A stretch of DNA of 64,000 bases from Rubidibacter lacunae KORDI 51-2. GTDB taxonomy: Bacteria; Cyanobacteriota; Cyanobacteriia; Cyanobacteriales; Rubidibacteraceae. This document shows positions 45,142 to 55,223 of this stretch, one piece after another. Both the position numbers and the translations under genes were made by a program. Position 1 is the stretch's first letter; each line of letters opens with the position of its first letter. The stretch lies in NCBI RefSeq assembly GCF_000473895.1, contig NZ_ASSJ01000055.1, positions 1 through 64,000 on the forward strand. Reading direction: 5' to 3'. The notes beneath the pieces were generated by a model that saw only the letters and a list, made by a program, of their open reading frames with translations, ran no database searches and was not told where the DNA came from.

Positions 45142-46575
45142 ATGGCAAATTTTAAGGAAGAAATCGCCGATTTACTATTCCAAGTCCGGAAAGACTGCAG
45201 TGAGAGCGCTCTAGAAAGTGAGTTTGTTAAGCCTCTGCTTCGTTTACTTGGATACTCAGAAAGTGACTGGAGCGAACAAGCATATGCAGGTAAGTGCAGG
45301 ATTGACTTCCTCATTGCAACTCAACGTCCTGCGCTTACACAGCATTTTTTGATCGTCGAAGTCAAGGCACCCCGTAAGTCGACATCTAACGGACTTTGGC
45401 AACTTCACCGCTATCTTCGGATTACTGGCTCGGTTTTCGGACTGTTAACTAATGGCTTAAGCCTTAAGGTTCTCTACAATCATAATGGAGAGGTTTGCGA
45501 GCTCCTAACATTAGACAAAAATAGTTTGCATAAACAATCCGATATTTTTCGAGGATTGCTGTGCAAACATTCTTGTGAGCGAGTTGTGGAGCGATTCGAG
45601 CACAGCAACAGGAAAGTGCATGCGTTTGTATTGAGCAGACTGTTAGCCGTCCTAGGTGACAGCCAGCCATTACTTGCCTTAAAATACAAGCAAAACCCAA
45701 ACAGAGAGGGAGGTTCGGGAATGATCGTCACTGTTTTCAACAACAAAGGTGGTGTAGGTAAAACTACTCTTACATTGAATTTGGGGGCAGCACTCAATCG
45801 CCTTGGTAAGCGAGTACTGCTCATTGACATAGACCCGCAAGCCAACCTCACTCAAGGTCTGGGTGTCGACCCTCTCTCTGACGTGGAAAAAGCTGGCAAG
45901 ATGGATGTGGGCGATCTTCTTTTGAAAGCCAAAGTCAAGGTAGATGAGGTTGCAATCTTGAAGCGCTGGAAGGCTACCGAGCTCTCAATTGTTCCCAGCC
46001 ATATACGACTTAGTTATAAGGAGCCCGACCTACTTGGCACTATTGATGTGGACAATGTCTTAGCCAAGAAGTTAAAGGAGTACAAAAACAACTACGATTT
46101 TGTCCTTATCGATCCCCCTCCTTCTTTTGGAAAGGTTAACAACATTTCACTGATGGCTTCTGACAGTGTCCTGATTCCTACACAACTTGCTCCTTACCCA
46201 ATTCGCGCTTTGGAGTACGTGATGGATAGAGCTTTTGCTGTGGACGATGCCAGAGAAAAACCCCTGAATATACTGGGTATCGCCGTAAGTATGTTCAGCC
46301 GCGCCTCAAGCAAGGTCAATGATGAGATGCGCCAAGAGATTTATCGGATGCTTGGGAACGATCCACGCCGTAAAGAGGTAGGGCTTTTACCTGAATCAAC
46401 CTGGATCCCTCAACTGAATGTTGTCTCAACAAACTCCCTGCATGGCAAGCCCTTAAGCGAGTTTGAGTTTGACGAAAGTTTGCCGACTAAGGACAGAGAT
46501 GCTGCTTTGGATGCACTATCATGCTACAAAAACTTAGCCAAGCATTTATTAGTGGCATGCGAACCTGGCCGTTAA
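45142..46575 (+). CDS. HsdR-N/PD-(D/E)XK domain fused to ParA ATPase
   Basis: 477 residues in two parts. Residues 1-about 180 resemble the type I restriction HsdR N-terminal nuclease-like domain: SEFVKPLLRLLGY (E27), CRIDFLIA (D55) and FLIVEVKAPRK (E73, K75), the E..D..ExK signature. Residues about 194-477 are ParA/Soj: deviant Walker A KGGVGKTT (202-209), LLIDIDPQANLTQGL and FVLIDPPPS. The gap between the parts carries GGGAGG followed after 7 bases by ATG 45721 in frame, so ParA alone might also be made. It is followed at once by a ParB-like gene. No HIP1 octamer occurs in either gene, which suggests transfer. The fusion could be a plasmid-partition gene, or a defence system. Confidence 0.85.
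   Translation: MANFKEEIADLLFQVRKDCSESALESEFVKPLLRLLGYSESDWSEQAYAGKCRIDFLIATQRPALTQHFLIVEVKAPRKSTSNGLWQLHRYLRITGSVFGLLTNGLSLKVLYNHNGEVCELLTLDKNSLHKQSDIFRGLLCKHSCERVVERFEHSNRKVHAFVLSRLLAVLGDSQPLLALKYKQNPNREGGSGMIVTVFNNKGGVGKTTLTLNLGAALNRLGKRVLLIDIDPQANLTQGLGVDPLSDVEKAGKMDVGDLLLKAKVKVDEVAILKRWKATELSIVPSHIRLSYKEPDLLGTIDVDNVLAKKLKEYKNNYDFVLIDPPPSFGKVNNISLMASDSVLIPTQLAPYPIRALEYVMDRAFAVDDAREKPLNILGIAVSMFSRASSKVNDEMRQEIYRMLGNDPRRKEVGLLPESTWIPQLNVVSTNSLHGKPLSEFEFDESLPTKDRDAALDALSCYKNLAKHLLVACEPGR
45706..45723 (+). promoter_or_regulatory. internal ribosome-binding site and ATG (ParA-only start)
   Basis: GAGGGAGGT ends seven bases before ATG 45721, in frame, exactly at the domain junction. It suggests a second, nuclease-free ParA product. 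No such site is expected by chance at this place, but this is unproven. Confidence 0.5.
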
Positions 46576-46590
46576 AGGAGGCCCAACACT

Positions 46591-47424
46591 ATGGATAGAG
46601 CAGAACGGCAGCAGCGAATCATTGAGTATTTGAAAATCAGACCACTCAATCGCGGCCAGGTCGAAACAGAGCTGCTTAAGGTGCCGAATCGAGATGCTGT
46701 TACGATCCCCGAACCTCGCCGCATTGTTTTGAGGAAAAGCTTACAAGAGCAAGAAGTCAACTTGCTGCCGATTGTTATTCGTCGGATAGAGCCTGATGAA
46801 GAAGAGCGAGAGTATGAGGTTGTTTTCGGTGAGGACTGGGTGATTCTTGCAGAAGAACTAAATATAGAACGCATGTGGGCTTTAGTCTTCGATTTGACTG
46901 ATGAGCAAGTCGAGGTTGCACGTGCTGAAATGGCTGAATTACATAGAGGAGAAGTTGTTGACGATGTTAGTATCCCTGCTGTCCCGGCACCTTCAGGGCT
47001 AACGCTTACCCAAGTCGATGCCCTTTTGCATCAGCGGCTGGAGCAACACGATAAAGCACTTCGAGATGAGATTGGAGAGCTTACACAAATTGTGAAATCT
47101 CTTGCCGGTAGCAGCTTCGCTGGCTCTACCAAGCCTTTATCTGGGTCGAGTGAGTCACTGACAGAAGCATTCGCAAGTCTTGCTCGGCAAGTTGAAGCTG
47201 GCCTGGCTGCAGGCAATCTCTCTGTCAACCTTTCAATTACTACGATTTCTAAAGTTGAACCTCCAGGAATCAAAGAATACAGAGAACTTTTTGATGTAAT
47301 GACAGTAGCAAGTCTCAAATCGTATGCCAGTAAGCATGGGATCGGTCTTGCCGGTGCAAAAAAGAAGGCGGAAATACTTGAGAGAATGATTGAATGGTGT
47401 CAGCAAAGCATTGGCTCGCAATAG
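46591..47424 (+). CDS. ParB/sulfiredoxin-like protein with C-terminal SAP/Rho-N-like helix pair
   Basis: 277 residues. AAAGGAGG, which overlaps the end of the ParA fusion gene, is the ribosome-binding site. Residues about 40-112 resemble the ParB N-terminal fold (NLLPIVIRRIEPDEE, YEVVFGEDWVILAEELNI, then ALVFDLTDEQVEVARAEM). Residues about 139-175 form a coiled coil, 176-190 a Ser/Gly linker. Residues about 232-268 (ELFDVMTVASLKSYASKHGI, then KKKAEILERMI) look like a Rho-N/SAP helical DNA-binding module. A classical ParB HTH is not seen. The gene is partner to the ParA fusion. Confidence 0.65.
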   Translation: MDRAERQQRIIEYLKIRPLNRGQVETELLKVPNRDAVTIPEPRRIVLRKSLQEQEVNLLPIVIRRIEPDEEEREYEVVFGEDWVILAEELNIERMWALVFDLTDEQVEVARAEMAELHRGEVVDDVSIPAVPAPSGLTLTQVDALLHQRLEQHDKALRDEIGELTQIVKSLAGSSFAGSTKPLSGSSESLTEAFASLARQVEAGLAAGNLSVNLSITTISKVEPPGIKEYRELFDVMTVASLKSYASKHGIGLAGAKKKAEILERMIEWCQQSIGSQ

Positions 47425-47660
47425 CGGTACACATTCTTGCTCGAGTTTGAGTTGACGGGACTGGAAGTTGACGACCCTTTCTTCACAACAAGGTTTTCGA
47501 TTGGGCGACATCGATCGCTTTCCGTCCTGGCTTGCTCTCAAACAGGGCGTTAGGGGCGTTGGTGCGGCTTCTTTGTTTGGTGCGTCCCTAAACGTCGAAT
47601 CCGTCTAAGCCCACTGGCCGGTCGCGGTAGACTGGCGGGGTCGTCACTCCCTACATTGCG

Positions 47661-48218
47661 ATGAGCCTGGGTTCCGAGCCGCCAAAACTGCTCAAAGAGC
47701 GCCTGTTCTATCAAGGGCGCAAGTTTCGCTACGAAGTCAACACCTATTGCTTGCCCAATGGCGCAAGCGGTGACTGGGAGTGCATTCGGCATCCCGGTGG
47801 AGCGCTAGCAGTCCCCGTGACGCCTGACGGACAGCTCGTATTGGTGCGGCAATATCGCTTCACGGTCAAGGGACGATTGTTGGAATTCCCTGCAGGTACC
47901 GTCGAAGTCAACGAAGACCCTGCCGAGACAATCCGCCGCGAAATCGAAGAAGAAACCGGCTACCGCGCCCATCAATGGCGATCGCTCGGCAAATTCGTCC
48001 TCTGCCCAGGCTACTCTGACGAGTACATCTACGCCTTCCTAGCCCAGCAACTCGAAAAACTCGACCTGCCGCCCGCCCAAGACGAAGACGAAGATATCGA
48101 AGTCGTGCTGATGTCGCCCCAGGAGTTCGAAGCAATCGTCTGTACCGGCGAACAAAACGTCGACGCAAAATCTATCGCCAGCTACTTTATGGCGAAACCG
48201 CTCTTGGGGCTAAGCTGA
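47661..48218 (+). CDS. NUDIX hydrolase (ADP-ribose pyrophosphatase-like)
   Basis: 185 residues. The NUDIX box is [20 protein letters not shown] followed by TGY, matching the GX5EX7REUXEEXGU signature. [20 protein letters not shown] before it is typical of ADP-ribose/NADH-type hydrolases. Likely splits ADP-ribose to AMP and ribose 5-phosphate. It is read in the same direction as the photolyase gene 76 bp downstream. Confidence 0.9.
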   Translation: MSLGSEPPKLLKERLFYQGRKFRYEVNTYCLPNGASGDWECIRHPGGALAVPVTPDGQLVLVRQYRFTVKGRLLEFPAGTVEVNEDPAETIRREIEEETGYRAHQWRSLGKFVLCPGYSDEYIYAFLAQQLEKLDLPPAQDEDEDIEVVLMSPQEFEAIVCTGEQNVDAKSIASYFMAKPLLGLS

Positions 48219-48294
48219 GGCATCGTACTGGGGCATCGTGTGCATTCGCAACATCGCGATCGCATTGATTCTCCTCAACCTAACCCTCGACCTC

Positions 48295-49725
48295 ATGTCC
48301 GACTCGATCCTCTTCTGGCACCGCCGCGATCTCCGTACCTGTGACAACGCCGGACTGACTGCTGCCCGCGAATTGAGTGCGAAAACCATCGGCGTGTTTT
48401 GCCTCGATCCGCAGATTCTAGAGCGCGACGACATCGCCCCCGCACGGGTCAAGTACATGCTCGGTTGCTTGCAAGAGCTGCAACAAAGCTACAAGTTTTC
48501 CGGCAGCCAACTGCTCGTACTGCACGCCCCCCCCGTACAGGCAATTCCCCAATTGGCCGACGCCTTGGGCGCGCGCGCGGTGGTGTGGAATTCGGACGTG
48601 GAACCGTATGCGAGGGATCGCGACGAATGCGTCCGAGTTGCCCTCAAAGAAAAAGGTATCGCCGTCCGCAATTGTTGGGATCAACTGCTCCACGCACCGG
48701 GTGAAATTCGCACCAAATCTGGCAACGATCCCTACACGGTCTACACGCCGTTTTGGAAAAGCTGGCGGCAACAAGCAAAAGCCTCTCCATTTGCCGACTT
48801 AGACCATGCCGAGGGCTTGAGCGATCGCGAGCAAGAGATTGCTAGAGACTGTGGCGCGATCGCGCTCCCAACTACTGAAGATCTAGGCTTTAACTGGGAA
48901 GGCGACCTGCCGATCGCGCCCGGAACTCGGGCAGCACACGATCGCCTCGAAGCGTTCCGGGCAACAGCTTTAGACGAGTACGACGAGCAACGCAACCTGC
49001 CGGCAGTTGACGGCACATCTCGTTTAAGTGCGGCCTTGAAATTTGGGGCGATCGGGATACGAACGGTTTGGGAAGTTGCCGCAGAAAGCCTGAGTCAAGC
49101 GCGCAGCGACGAGACGCGATCGAACATTAATGCGTGGCAACAAGAACTAGCCTGGCGCGAGTTCTATCAACACGCCCTGTACTTCTTTCCAAATCTTGCC
49201 GACGGACCCTATCGCGAACCGTTCAACCACTTTCCCTGGGACGACGATCGCGATCGCTTCCAAGCCTGGTGCGAAGGTAAAACCGGCTACCCGATAGTCG
49301 ATGCCGCCATGCGGCAACTCAATGCTACGGGTTGGATGCACAACCGCTGCCGGATGATCGTCGCCAGCTTCTTGACTAAAGACCTCATTCTCGACTGGCG
49401 CTGGGGTGAGAAATACTTCATGCAACGCCTTGTTGATGGCGATCTGGCTGCTAACAATGGCGGCTGGCAATGGAGCGCCTCCAGCGGGATGGATCCGAAA
49501 CCGCTGCGGATCTTCAATCCCTATACCCAGGCCCAGAAATTCGATGCTGACGGCGAGTATATTCGCACGTGGTTGCCGGAACTCAGCTCGCTCGACACCG
49601 GACAGTTGCTATCCGGAACGATCTCTCAATACGAACGCGATCGCTGCGGATACCCGATGCCTATCGTCGATCACAAGCAGCAACAAAACGAATTCAAGCA
49701 ACGCTATAAAGCCATCAAGAACTAA
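48295..49725 (+). CDS. phrA: deoxyribodipyrimidine photolyase
   Basis: Light-driven repair of cyclobutane dimers. 476 residues from the ATG at 48295 ([14 protein letters not shown]). An upstream ATG at 48238 is open but adds 19 non-conserved residues. The N-terminal alpha/beta antenna domain and the C-terminal FAD domain are present; the end [20 protein letters not shown] and [10 protein letters not shown] is the classical FAD-site signature, with the conserved Trp triad region. The gene probably codes for a CPD photolyase of the cyanobacterial type with an 8-HDF-like antenna. Confidence 0.93.
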   Translation: MSDSILFWHRRDLRTCDNAGLTAARELSAKTIGVFCLDPQILERDDIAPARVKYMLGCLQELQQSYKFSGSQLLVLHAPPVQAIPQLADALGARAVVWNSDVEPYARDRDECVRVALKEKGIAVRNCWDQLLHAPGEIRTKSGNDPYTVYTPFWKSWRQQAKASPFADLDHAEGLSDREQEIARDCGAIALPTTEDLGFNWEGDLPIAPGTRAAHDRLEAFRATALDEYDEQRNLPAVDGTSRLSAALKFGAIGIRTVWEVAAESLSQARSDETRSNINAWQQELAWREFYQHALYFFPNLADGPYREPFNHFPWDDDRDRFQAWCEGKTGYPIVDAAMRQLNATGWMHNRCRMIVASFLTKDLILDWRWGEKYFMQRLVDGDLAANNGGWQWSASSGMDPKPLRIFNPYTQAQKFDADGEYIRTWLPELSSLDTGQLLSGTISQYERDRCGYPMPIVDHKQQQNEFKQRYKAIKN

Positions 49726-49884
49726 CCGGGCACGCGGGTGCGGGCTGTGATTGTAGCGATTCGGTTGTAGCGATCGAGTGAAGCGATCGCGGGGACTAAT
49801 TCTCCAAAAATAACGAAAAATTTAGCGATAACGCTCGCGGCGCAGCATGTGGACTGGCGAGACATGGTGTGCCACCCGAGCGCA

Positions 49885-50559
49885 TCAAACTTCCGCCCAT
49901 TTGCGCATTAAGTTCGCAAACGCCTTGCTGAGAATATCGAAATCCCGGGTCTTGCCCGACTGCTTGAACAACGACTGCCGCACCGTGTCCAATTCGAACA
50001 GCACCTCGCGATCGTTCGCGTCCCGCACCAAACTTTGTACCCACGTCACCGCCACTAAGCGCACGCCCTCGGTTAATTCTTCAACCCGGTGCAAGTTGGT
50101 CGATGGATAGATCGCCATCGACCCTGCCGGTAGCTTGAACGCCTGTTGTCCGCGCGAGTCTTCGATAACCAATTCCCCACCTGCATACTCAGACGGTTCG
50201 TTCAGAAACAGCGTTACCGAAATATCCGTTCGCATCGGACCATTGGGTCCGCTCATGATCGTGTTGTCTACATGACTGCCGTAGGACATACCCGGGGCGT
50301 AGCGAGCGATCAGCGGCGGCCGCACTATCTTCGGCCGCGCGGCCATCTGAAACACGTTGTTGCGAGCGATCGCCCGCGACACCGAATCGATCGCACCTCG
50401 CGCTGATTCGGTGTCGCTTTTGAGCTGCGTGTTGTTTTTGACCAGCTTGGCATGCCAGCCTGCTGTCAACTTGCCATCGACAAAGGTTTCCTTGTCGAGC
50501 TGGCCGACGATTTGTTGCAGCTCCTCGCCGCTGAGAACATTCCCGATGCAGAGAATCAT
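49885..50559 (-). CDS. piuC: PKHD-type Fe(II)/2-oxoglutarate dioxygenase
   Basis: 224 residues, PiuC/YbiX-like hydroxylase. The iron ligands are in YGSHVDNTIM (His-x-Asp) and TNLHRVEELTEG (His). The 2-oxoglutarate arginine is in the EGVRLVAVTW segment. The family is linked to iron uptake. The divergent neighbour FutA, an iron-binding protein, fits this. Start ATG 50559 (MILCIGNVLSGEEL). The gap between the two is 425 bp. Confidence 0.9.
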   Translation of the reverse strand: MILCIGNVLSGEELQQIVGQLDKETFVDGKLTAGWHAKLVKNNTQLKSDTESARGAIDSVSRAIARNNVFQMAARPKIVRPPLIARYAPGMSYGSHVDNTIMSGPNGPMRTDISVTLFLNEPSEYAGGELVIEDSRGQQAFKLPAGSMAIYPSTNLHRVEELTEGVRLVAVTWVQSLVRDANDREVLFELDTVRQSLFKQSGKTRDFDILSKAFANLMRKWAEV

Positions 50560-50984
50560 GGCTAACTATCCGCAAATGCTGGAAGCGGCCCGGATTGCCA
50601 AAAAATTGGCGCAGTAAACGGCCGCGCGATCGCTGACGACTAACGGGTAGGCTAGCATGCGCGATTTCGGATCGGCTGGCCTCCCACAGGCATTCGCAGA
50701 AGTATTCACCGTCCAATAGCTTAGTGCAAAGCAGTTTCAACCTCTTGTAGCCGCAAATAAGGAGAGCTCCCACTGGTGAATAATGTGGGCAATAGATTTC
50801 ACTGCCAAGAGAGGCGAATGCGAACTGTTCAGATGAGAACTAATGTCAATCTCTATGCTACATTGTTGGACGGACTGAGCCGAAAGCTAGCAGCTATCCT
50901 GATTGCGAATTGATTCGGGGCGGGCGATCGCCCCGCGCAGCAGCGATCGCGGCATTTCAACAATTGGAGTTTTGACAAGCAGCC
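50560..50984. other. divergent region between piuC and futA
   Basis: 425 bp. It is the expected place for a Fur site, but I found no box I would defend. No gene is supported. Confidence 0.4.
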
Positions 50985-52034
50985 ATGAGCAAACTGACGC
51001 GACGGGCATTTTTGGGGGGAAGTACGGCAGTCGCAGCGATCGCGGCTGGTCAGGTGAGTCGCGTTCGTCCGAGCCTGGCGCAAGCCAATGCCATCAATCT
51101 TTATTCCTCGCGCCATTACGATACCGACGCTCGTCTGTACGAGGATTTCACCCTCCAGACCGGCATTCGAGTCAACCTTTTAGAAGGAAAAGCCGACGAA
51201 CTAATCGAACGTATCCGCAGTGAAGGTCGCAACAGCCCCGCCGATCTACTCTTCACCGTCGATGCCGCACGACTCTGGCGCGCCGAGCAAGCAGGGATCT
51301 TCGCGTCAGTCTCCTCGGAAATCCTAGATAAGAGCATCCCCAGCAATCTGCGCCATCCAGAAGGACTGTGGTTCAGCCTTACGAAGCGGGCCCGGGTAGT
51401 AGTACACAACACCAGTGTCGATCCGTCGCAACTATCGACTTACGAAGACTTAGCTGCACCGCAATGGCAGGGCAGGCTGGCCGTCCGCTCATCTGGCAAT
51501 GTCTACAACCAGTCCCTGGTTGCCTCGCTAGTCGAGCACTTGGGCGAGAGCGCCACGGAAGACTGGTGCCGAGGCATTGTTGCGAACATGGCCTTTCCAC
51601 CGCGCGGGGGCGACATGGATCAAATCAAAGCGGCGGCGTCCGGACGCGCTCAACTGGCATTGGCCAACACCTACTACCTGTCGCGGTTCGCACCGGGGCG
51701 GGCAGCCGCCAATGCGGACGTGTTCGATCGTGTTAAGGTTTTCTTCCCGAACCAGCAGGACCGAGGCACCCATGTCAATGTCAGCGGTGGTGGTGTGACT
51801 AAAACTGCCCCCAACCGCGAGGGCGCGATACGTTTTCTGGAGTACCTCGTCAGCCCATCTGCCCAAGCCATCTTCGCTCAAGGCAACAGCGAGTACCCAG
51901 TCGTGCCCAACGTGCCGCTCGACCCAGTCGTAGCCCGCTTTGGCGACTTCAAGGAAGATCCGGTCAACGTCGCCATCCTCGGTCGCAACAACCCATCTGC
52001 TGTGCAAATCATGAACCGCGCGGGATGGCGCTAA
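50985..52034 (+). CDS. futA: iron(III) ABC transporter substrate-binding protein
   Basis: 349 residues. The Tat-type signal TRRAFLGGS is followed by an Ala-rich hydrophobic core and cleavage near SLAQA. The start of the mature protein (INLYSSRHYDTDARLYEDF) and LLEGKADELIERI are FutA/IdiA signatures; the tyrosines after RHYD and later coordinate iron. FutA binds ferric iron in the periplasm and hands it to FutB/FutC, which are not in the window. Confidence 0.93.
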   Translation: MSKLTRRAFLGGSTAVAAIAAGQVSRVRPSLAQANAINLYSSRHYDTDARLYEDFTLQTGIRVNLLEGKADELIERIRSEGRNSPADLLFTVDAARLWRAEQAGIFASVSSEILDKSIPSNLRHPEGLWFSLTKRARVVVHNTSVDPSQLSTYEDLAAPQWQGRLAVRSSGNVYNQSLVASLVEHLGESATEDWCRGIVANMAFPPRGGDMDQIKAAASGRAQLALANTYYLSRFAPGRAAANADVFDRVKVFFPNQQDRGTHVNVSGGGVTKTAPNREGAIRFLEYLVSPSAQAIFAQGNSEYPVVPNVPLDPVVARFGDFKEDPVNVAILGRNNPSAVQIMNRAGWR

Positions 52035-52629
52035 GCAGCCATCTCAGAGATGCGTGCTGCCTGTCGGGTGACTCGTTATGTTACCCGGATGAACTGCACT
52101 GCAAGCTGTGGCAGTCAATGCCGACCCGCTTAAATCGAACCAAAAACCTCGATTTAAGCAGCCGATCGCTGCGAACAACAGAACGGCGAAACATTCGGTT
52201 CGCCATTGCGGGTGATGCCGCCCAACATAAGAGCAAGTCATCACCGGGGTGCGATCTCAACTGGGGTCCGACAAGCACTGAATCGCTGCCGACCGCAAAG
52301 GAACGCAAACGCTCGTTTAGCTTTGAGGAGCTTGTTCGAGCATCTCAAAGCTGGAGCGGCAGCTGGCCTCTTGCACTATCACTCTAGGGAAGGCTTTAGA
52401 AGTCATCGAACTCCCCTTAATAAGGCTATTTGGGGTTTCTGTATGACACGCCAAATGAGGCTTCCAAGTATTTTGCTAGAGGTCTAGTGCATCGGGATTT
52501 CCGTTCAGGAGATCGTCCGTGCGTTCAATTCTGATGCCATTCTCGATAGCCAAAGTCGAACTTGCGGCAGTGAGAGCAATGCTTGGATCCACCTAACGCA
52601 GGGCAATCGCGTTGGAGTAACTAAGGCGC
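52035..52629. other. intergenic region with a dispersed repeat
   Basis: About 600 bp. It holds a stem-loop at 52319-52352 (AGCTTTGAGGAGCTTGTTCG arms) and the dispersed repeat at 52368-52484. Confidence 0.45.
52368..52484 (+). repeat. 117 bp dispersed repeat, copy 1
   Basis: Aligns without gaps to 60818-60934; by eye about three positions in four agree, better at the right end (TGACACGCCAAA and TCCAAGTATTTTGC identical). The frame reading MTRQMRLPSIL is open in both copies, which suggests remains of a coding element. Not seen elsewhere in the window. Confidence 0.6.
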
Positions 52630-53547
52630 TTAGGGCAACTCGACGGACGTCGGCTTTGCAATATGCGGCAGACCCCAACCGAGTTTCTCCCGCAACACGC
52701 GGAAGAACTCCGGCGGCTGAAGGCGAATGAAATTAGCTGAATAGGGTGCTTTCTCCAAACAGACCCGATCTTCAGGCATGACGTAGCTGCCGCCGTTGCC
52801 ATCGACCACCATAACCAACGGATGCGGGGTTGCCGGGTCGATCGTAACTGGAGACAACTCGGAAAATACTAGCGCCCGCGACGCTAACGAATGCGGACAA
52901 ATTGGCGCAAGTTGCAATACCGGTACATCGGGTGTCAGAACCGGACCCCCCGCACTCAGCGAGTATGCCGTCGAGCCCGTCGGCGTCGAAACAATGACGC
53001 CATCGGCAGCAATGTCTACAGGGGCATGATTGCCTACCGCAACCTCGAAGTGGCACATACTCGTCATCGGCTCGCGATGCAACACCAGTTCGTTGAGCGA
53101 CAGAGCTTCCCAACGCAGAATGTCTTGGCGGAAGAGACGAACGACAATCATCGTGCGTTCTTCAACGCGGTAGTCGCCTGCAAGTACTTGTTCGAGGGCG
53201 TGATGGAGCTGGCTAAGATAAATTTCGGTGAGGAAGCCCATGTGCCCGGTATTTACCGTGAGTAACGGAATGTTACAAGGCGCGATTTGGCGGAATGCAG
53301 CCAAAACAGTTCCGTCGCCGCCGAGGACGATTGCGAAGTCGATGCTGTCGTCGAAGCCGGGCGGCACGAGCCGATCGATGCGCGTCAAACACACCGGACT
53401 TTCGGGGCACGAGTAACCGAGGATCCCCCCAAAGCCAGTGGTAACAACCACCTTGCAACCGCGCGCAACGAGCTTGTCTTGCAGTTCTTTGGCAACCCGA
53501 CAGGCAACGGGTTTGATGTCGTTGTAAATAATGCCGACTTTGGGCAC
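52630..53547 (-). CDS. nadK: NAD kinase
   Basis: Phosphorylates NAD to NADP. 305 residues from a GTG at 53547 (encoding [13 protein letters not shown]), because the upstream ATG at 53634 only adds a basic tail. The GGDGT nucleotide loop is in [11 protein letters not shown], followed by [10 protein letters not shown] and [15 protein letters not shown]. This is the typical cyanobacterial NadK with the IIYND beginning. Confidence 0.92.
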   Translation of the reverse strand: MPKVGIIYNDIKPVACRVAKELQDKLVARGCKVVVTTGFGGILGYSCPESPVCLTRIDRLVPPGFDDSIDFAIVLGGDGTVLAAFRQIAPCNIPLLTVNTGHMGFLTEIYLSQLHHALEQVLAGDYRVEERTMIVVRLFRQDILRWEALSLNELVLHREPMTSMCHFEVAVGNHAPVDIAADGVIVSTPTGSTAYSLSAGGPVLTPDVPVLQLAPICPHSLASRALVFSELSPVTIDPATPHPLVMVVDGNGGSYVMPEDRVCLEKAPYSANFIRLQPPEFFRVLREKLGWGLPHIAKPTSVELP

Positions 53548-53848
53548 GATCCGAGCCCTACGAGAGCGAGTGGTGGCAGGAAACCGTTTGATGATTTTAA
53601 CCGGCTGCCGGACGACGTGCATCGATCGCGCCAATCCGGTACCGAGATCGCACGTGCAAGATTGTTAGCGATCGCTAGCACCTAAGCCGGAACTCACCGA
53701 CGGCAGATCGTCAGTTGGAACGGGCTGGAACATCCTGCAATCCCTGTGAAACGAACTTATATGCCAACATTTGCGGGGATGAGGAGGCGATCTCGCCTCA
53801 AGGAATGTAGCGCTTCCAGAGTGCGCGTGCTACTCTAGGAAATCGCAC
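53548..53848. other. spacer between nadK and tRNA-Val
   Basis: About 300 bp. No other gene is supported; the tRNA promoter is presumably here. Confidence 0.35.
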
Positions 53849-53922
<74 letters not shown>

Positions 53923-54116
53923 CTCTGCACTGTTGACTCAGTAGGTAAGCAGCTCGCTTTCAAGACTTTTGCCGGATCTTGGCGTGCTCGGATGCATGCT
54001 GTTGAAACGGTCTTCAACAAAAAAAGCACTACTCAAGAGCACCGATCGCCGAGGTCGGAACTGCTTGTGCAGTGCAAGTTTGGGTTTTGTCGATACGAAG
54101 TACCCGAATCGATCGC

Positions 54117-54962
54117 CTAGAAAAAGTTGTCCGGATTGAGACGACCGCGTTGCGGTTGAGTCGCCGGCGTTGGCTCTGCTGGTGTTACCACTGATGCCGG
54201 CGGTGCTCCTTGCGGAAGTCCGGACTGCAAGCGCGTGCCCGTGCCGCCATCTTCAGGTGAGAGAAACGGCGTGAGAGTAATCCCAGCTGATGGCTGGCGT
54301 TGCGGCCGGCCGAAAAGACTGCCGAAATCGCCGAACGACCCGCCGCCAGACCCAGCGAAGGTGTTAATGCCAACGGTTTGTCGTCCTTCATCGGCAGCAA
54401 TCAGATTGTCGAAGACGCGATCGCGTGTGTTGAGTGGGTCCTGTCCGGGCGGGACGGTAAAAACAATCCGGCAGCCCGGAACGTCCTGGGTCGTGGCACA
54501 CACCGTGTCGTAACCGTTCTCGACTCCAGCACGCAACTCCAACAATCCATCGGGACGGTAGCTTTCAAGCCGGTTGCTAATCTCTTCGCAACGACGCTGC
54601 GGCGACCAGCCGCCGCCAAGTTGACGAGGCGTTGCCCATGGATACGCACGGCCTTGTCCCGAGGGTTGGTACATCACCGAATACTGTCCGCGGTCGAACA
54701 TACACACGAAGCGGCGATCGCCATTAGCTGCAGTGGTTGTCACATCCGGATCGTCTTCGGTCTCAACAACCACATCTTCTTCAATCTCGACCGGGGGCGT
54801 ACGGTCGTCGCCAGTGACGACTTGAGCGACTTGGGTAAGGGCAGCAAAGGTGTCATCGAGGTCGCCGAGCGTCAAACCCGACGCGGCTTCAGTATGGGCG
54901 ACAGTCCCGAGTGCCAGGCTAAAGGTAGCTGCAGTGACGATCTTGGCGTGAAGTGCGTGCAT
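54117..54962 (-). CDS. COP23-domain secreted protein
   Basis: 281 residues from the ATG at 54962, chosen by the GAAGGAGA site upstream; the ATG ten codons earlier lacks one. Residues 1-about 25 are a Sec signal (cleavage near HTEA). The COP23 domain (about 80-185) is seen as RRFVCMFDRGQYSVMYQPSG, CEEISNRLESYRPDGL and CATTQDVPGCRIVFTVPPGQ, with four cysteines. COP23-like proteins were named for circadian oscillation in cyanobacteria. The C-terminal tail is Gly/Pro/Thr-rich. Its neighbour is SasA, but this may be coincidence. Confidence 0.82.
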   Translation of the reverse strand: MHALHAKIVTAATFSLALGTVAHTEAASGLTLGDLDDTFAALTQVAQVVTGDDRTPPVEIEEDVVVETEDDPDVTTTAANGDRRFVCMFDRGQYSVMYQPSGQGRAYPWATPRQLGGGWSPQRRCEEISNRLESYRPDGLLELRAGVENGYDTVCATTQDVPGCRIVFTVPPGQDPLNTRDRVFDNLIAADEGRQTVGINTFAGSGGGSFGDFGSLFGRPQRQPSAGITLTPFLSPEDGGTGTRLQSGLPQGAPPASVVTPAEPTPATQPQRGRLNPDNFF

Positions 54963-55223
54963 GGGGGAATCTCCTTCGTCGCGCTTGGTCATTCTACAAG
55001 TATCCTATCGGCTTCAAACCCTTGCCCGCACTAGAGTTGCCTTCCATTGCCATTGCACGAAACTTCAAAAGTGAGCCGCAACCCCATAGCAGTTGAGGAA
55101 CTGGTTCGAACACTGCAGTCCTACAAAGGCGGATCGTCATGACTTCAGCTCTGGAGGTTGGCCAGACGCTCCCTCCCTTGGCTAACTCAACCGTTACTAA
55201 ATCAACTGATTTCGCGCGCGTTT

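Noticed and set aside
50820-50985. Fur box between piuC and futA
   Set aside because: Position is expected, but no stretch comes close enough to the 19 bp palindrome to defend.
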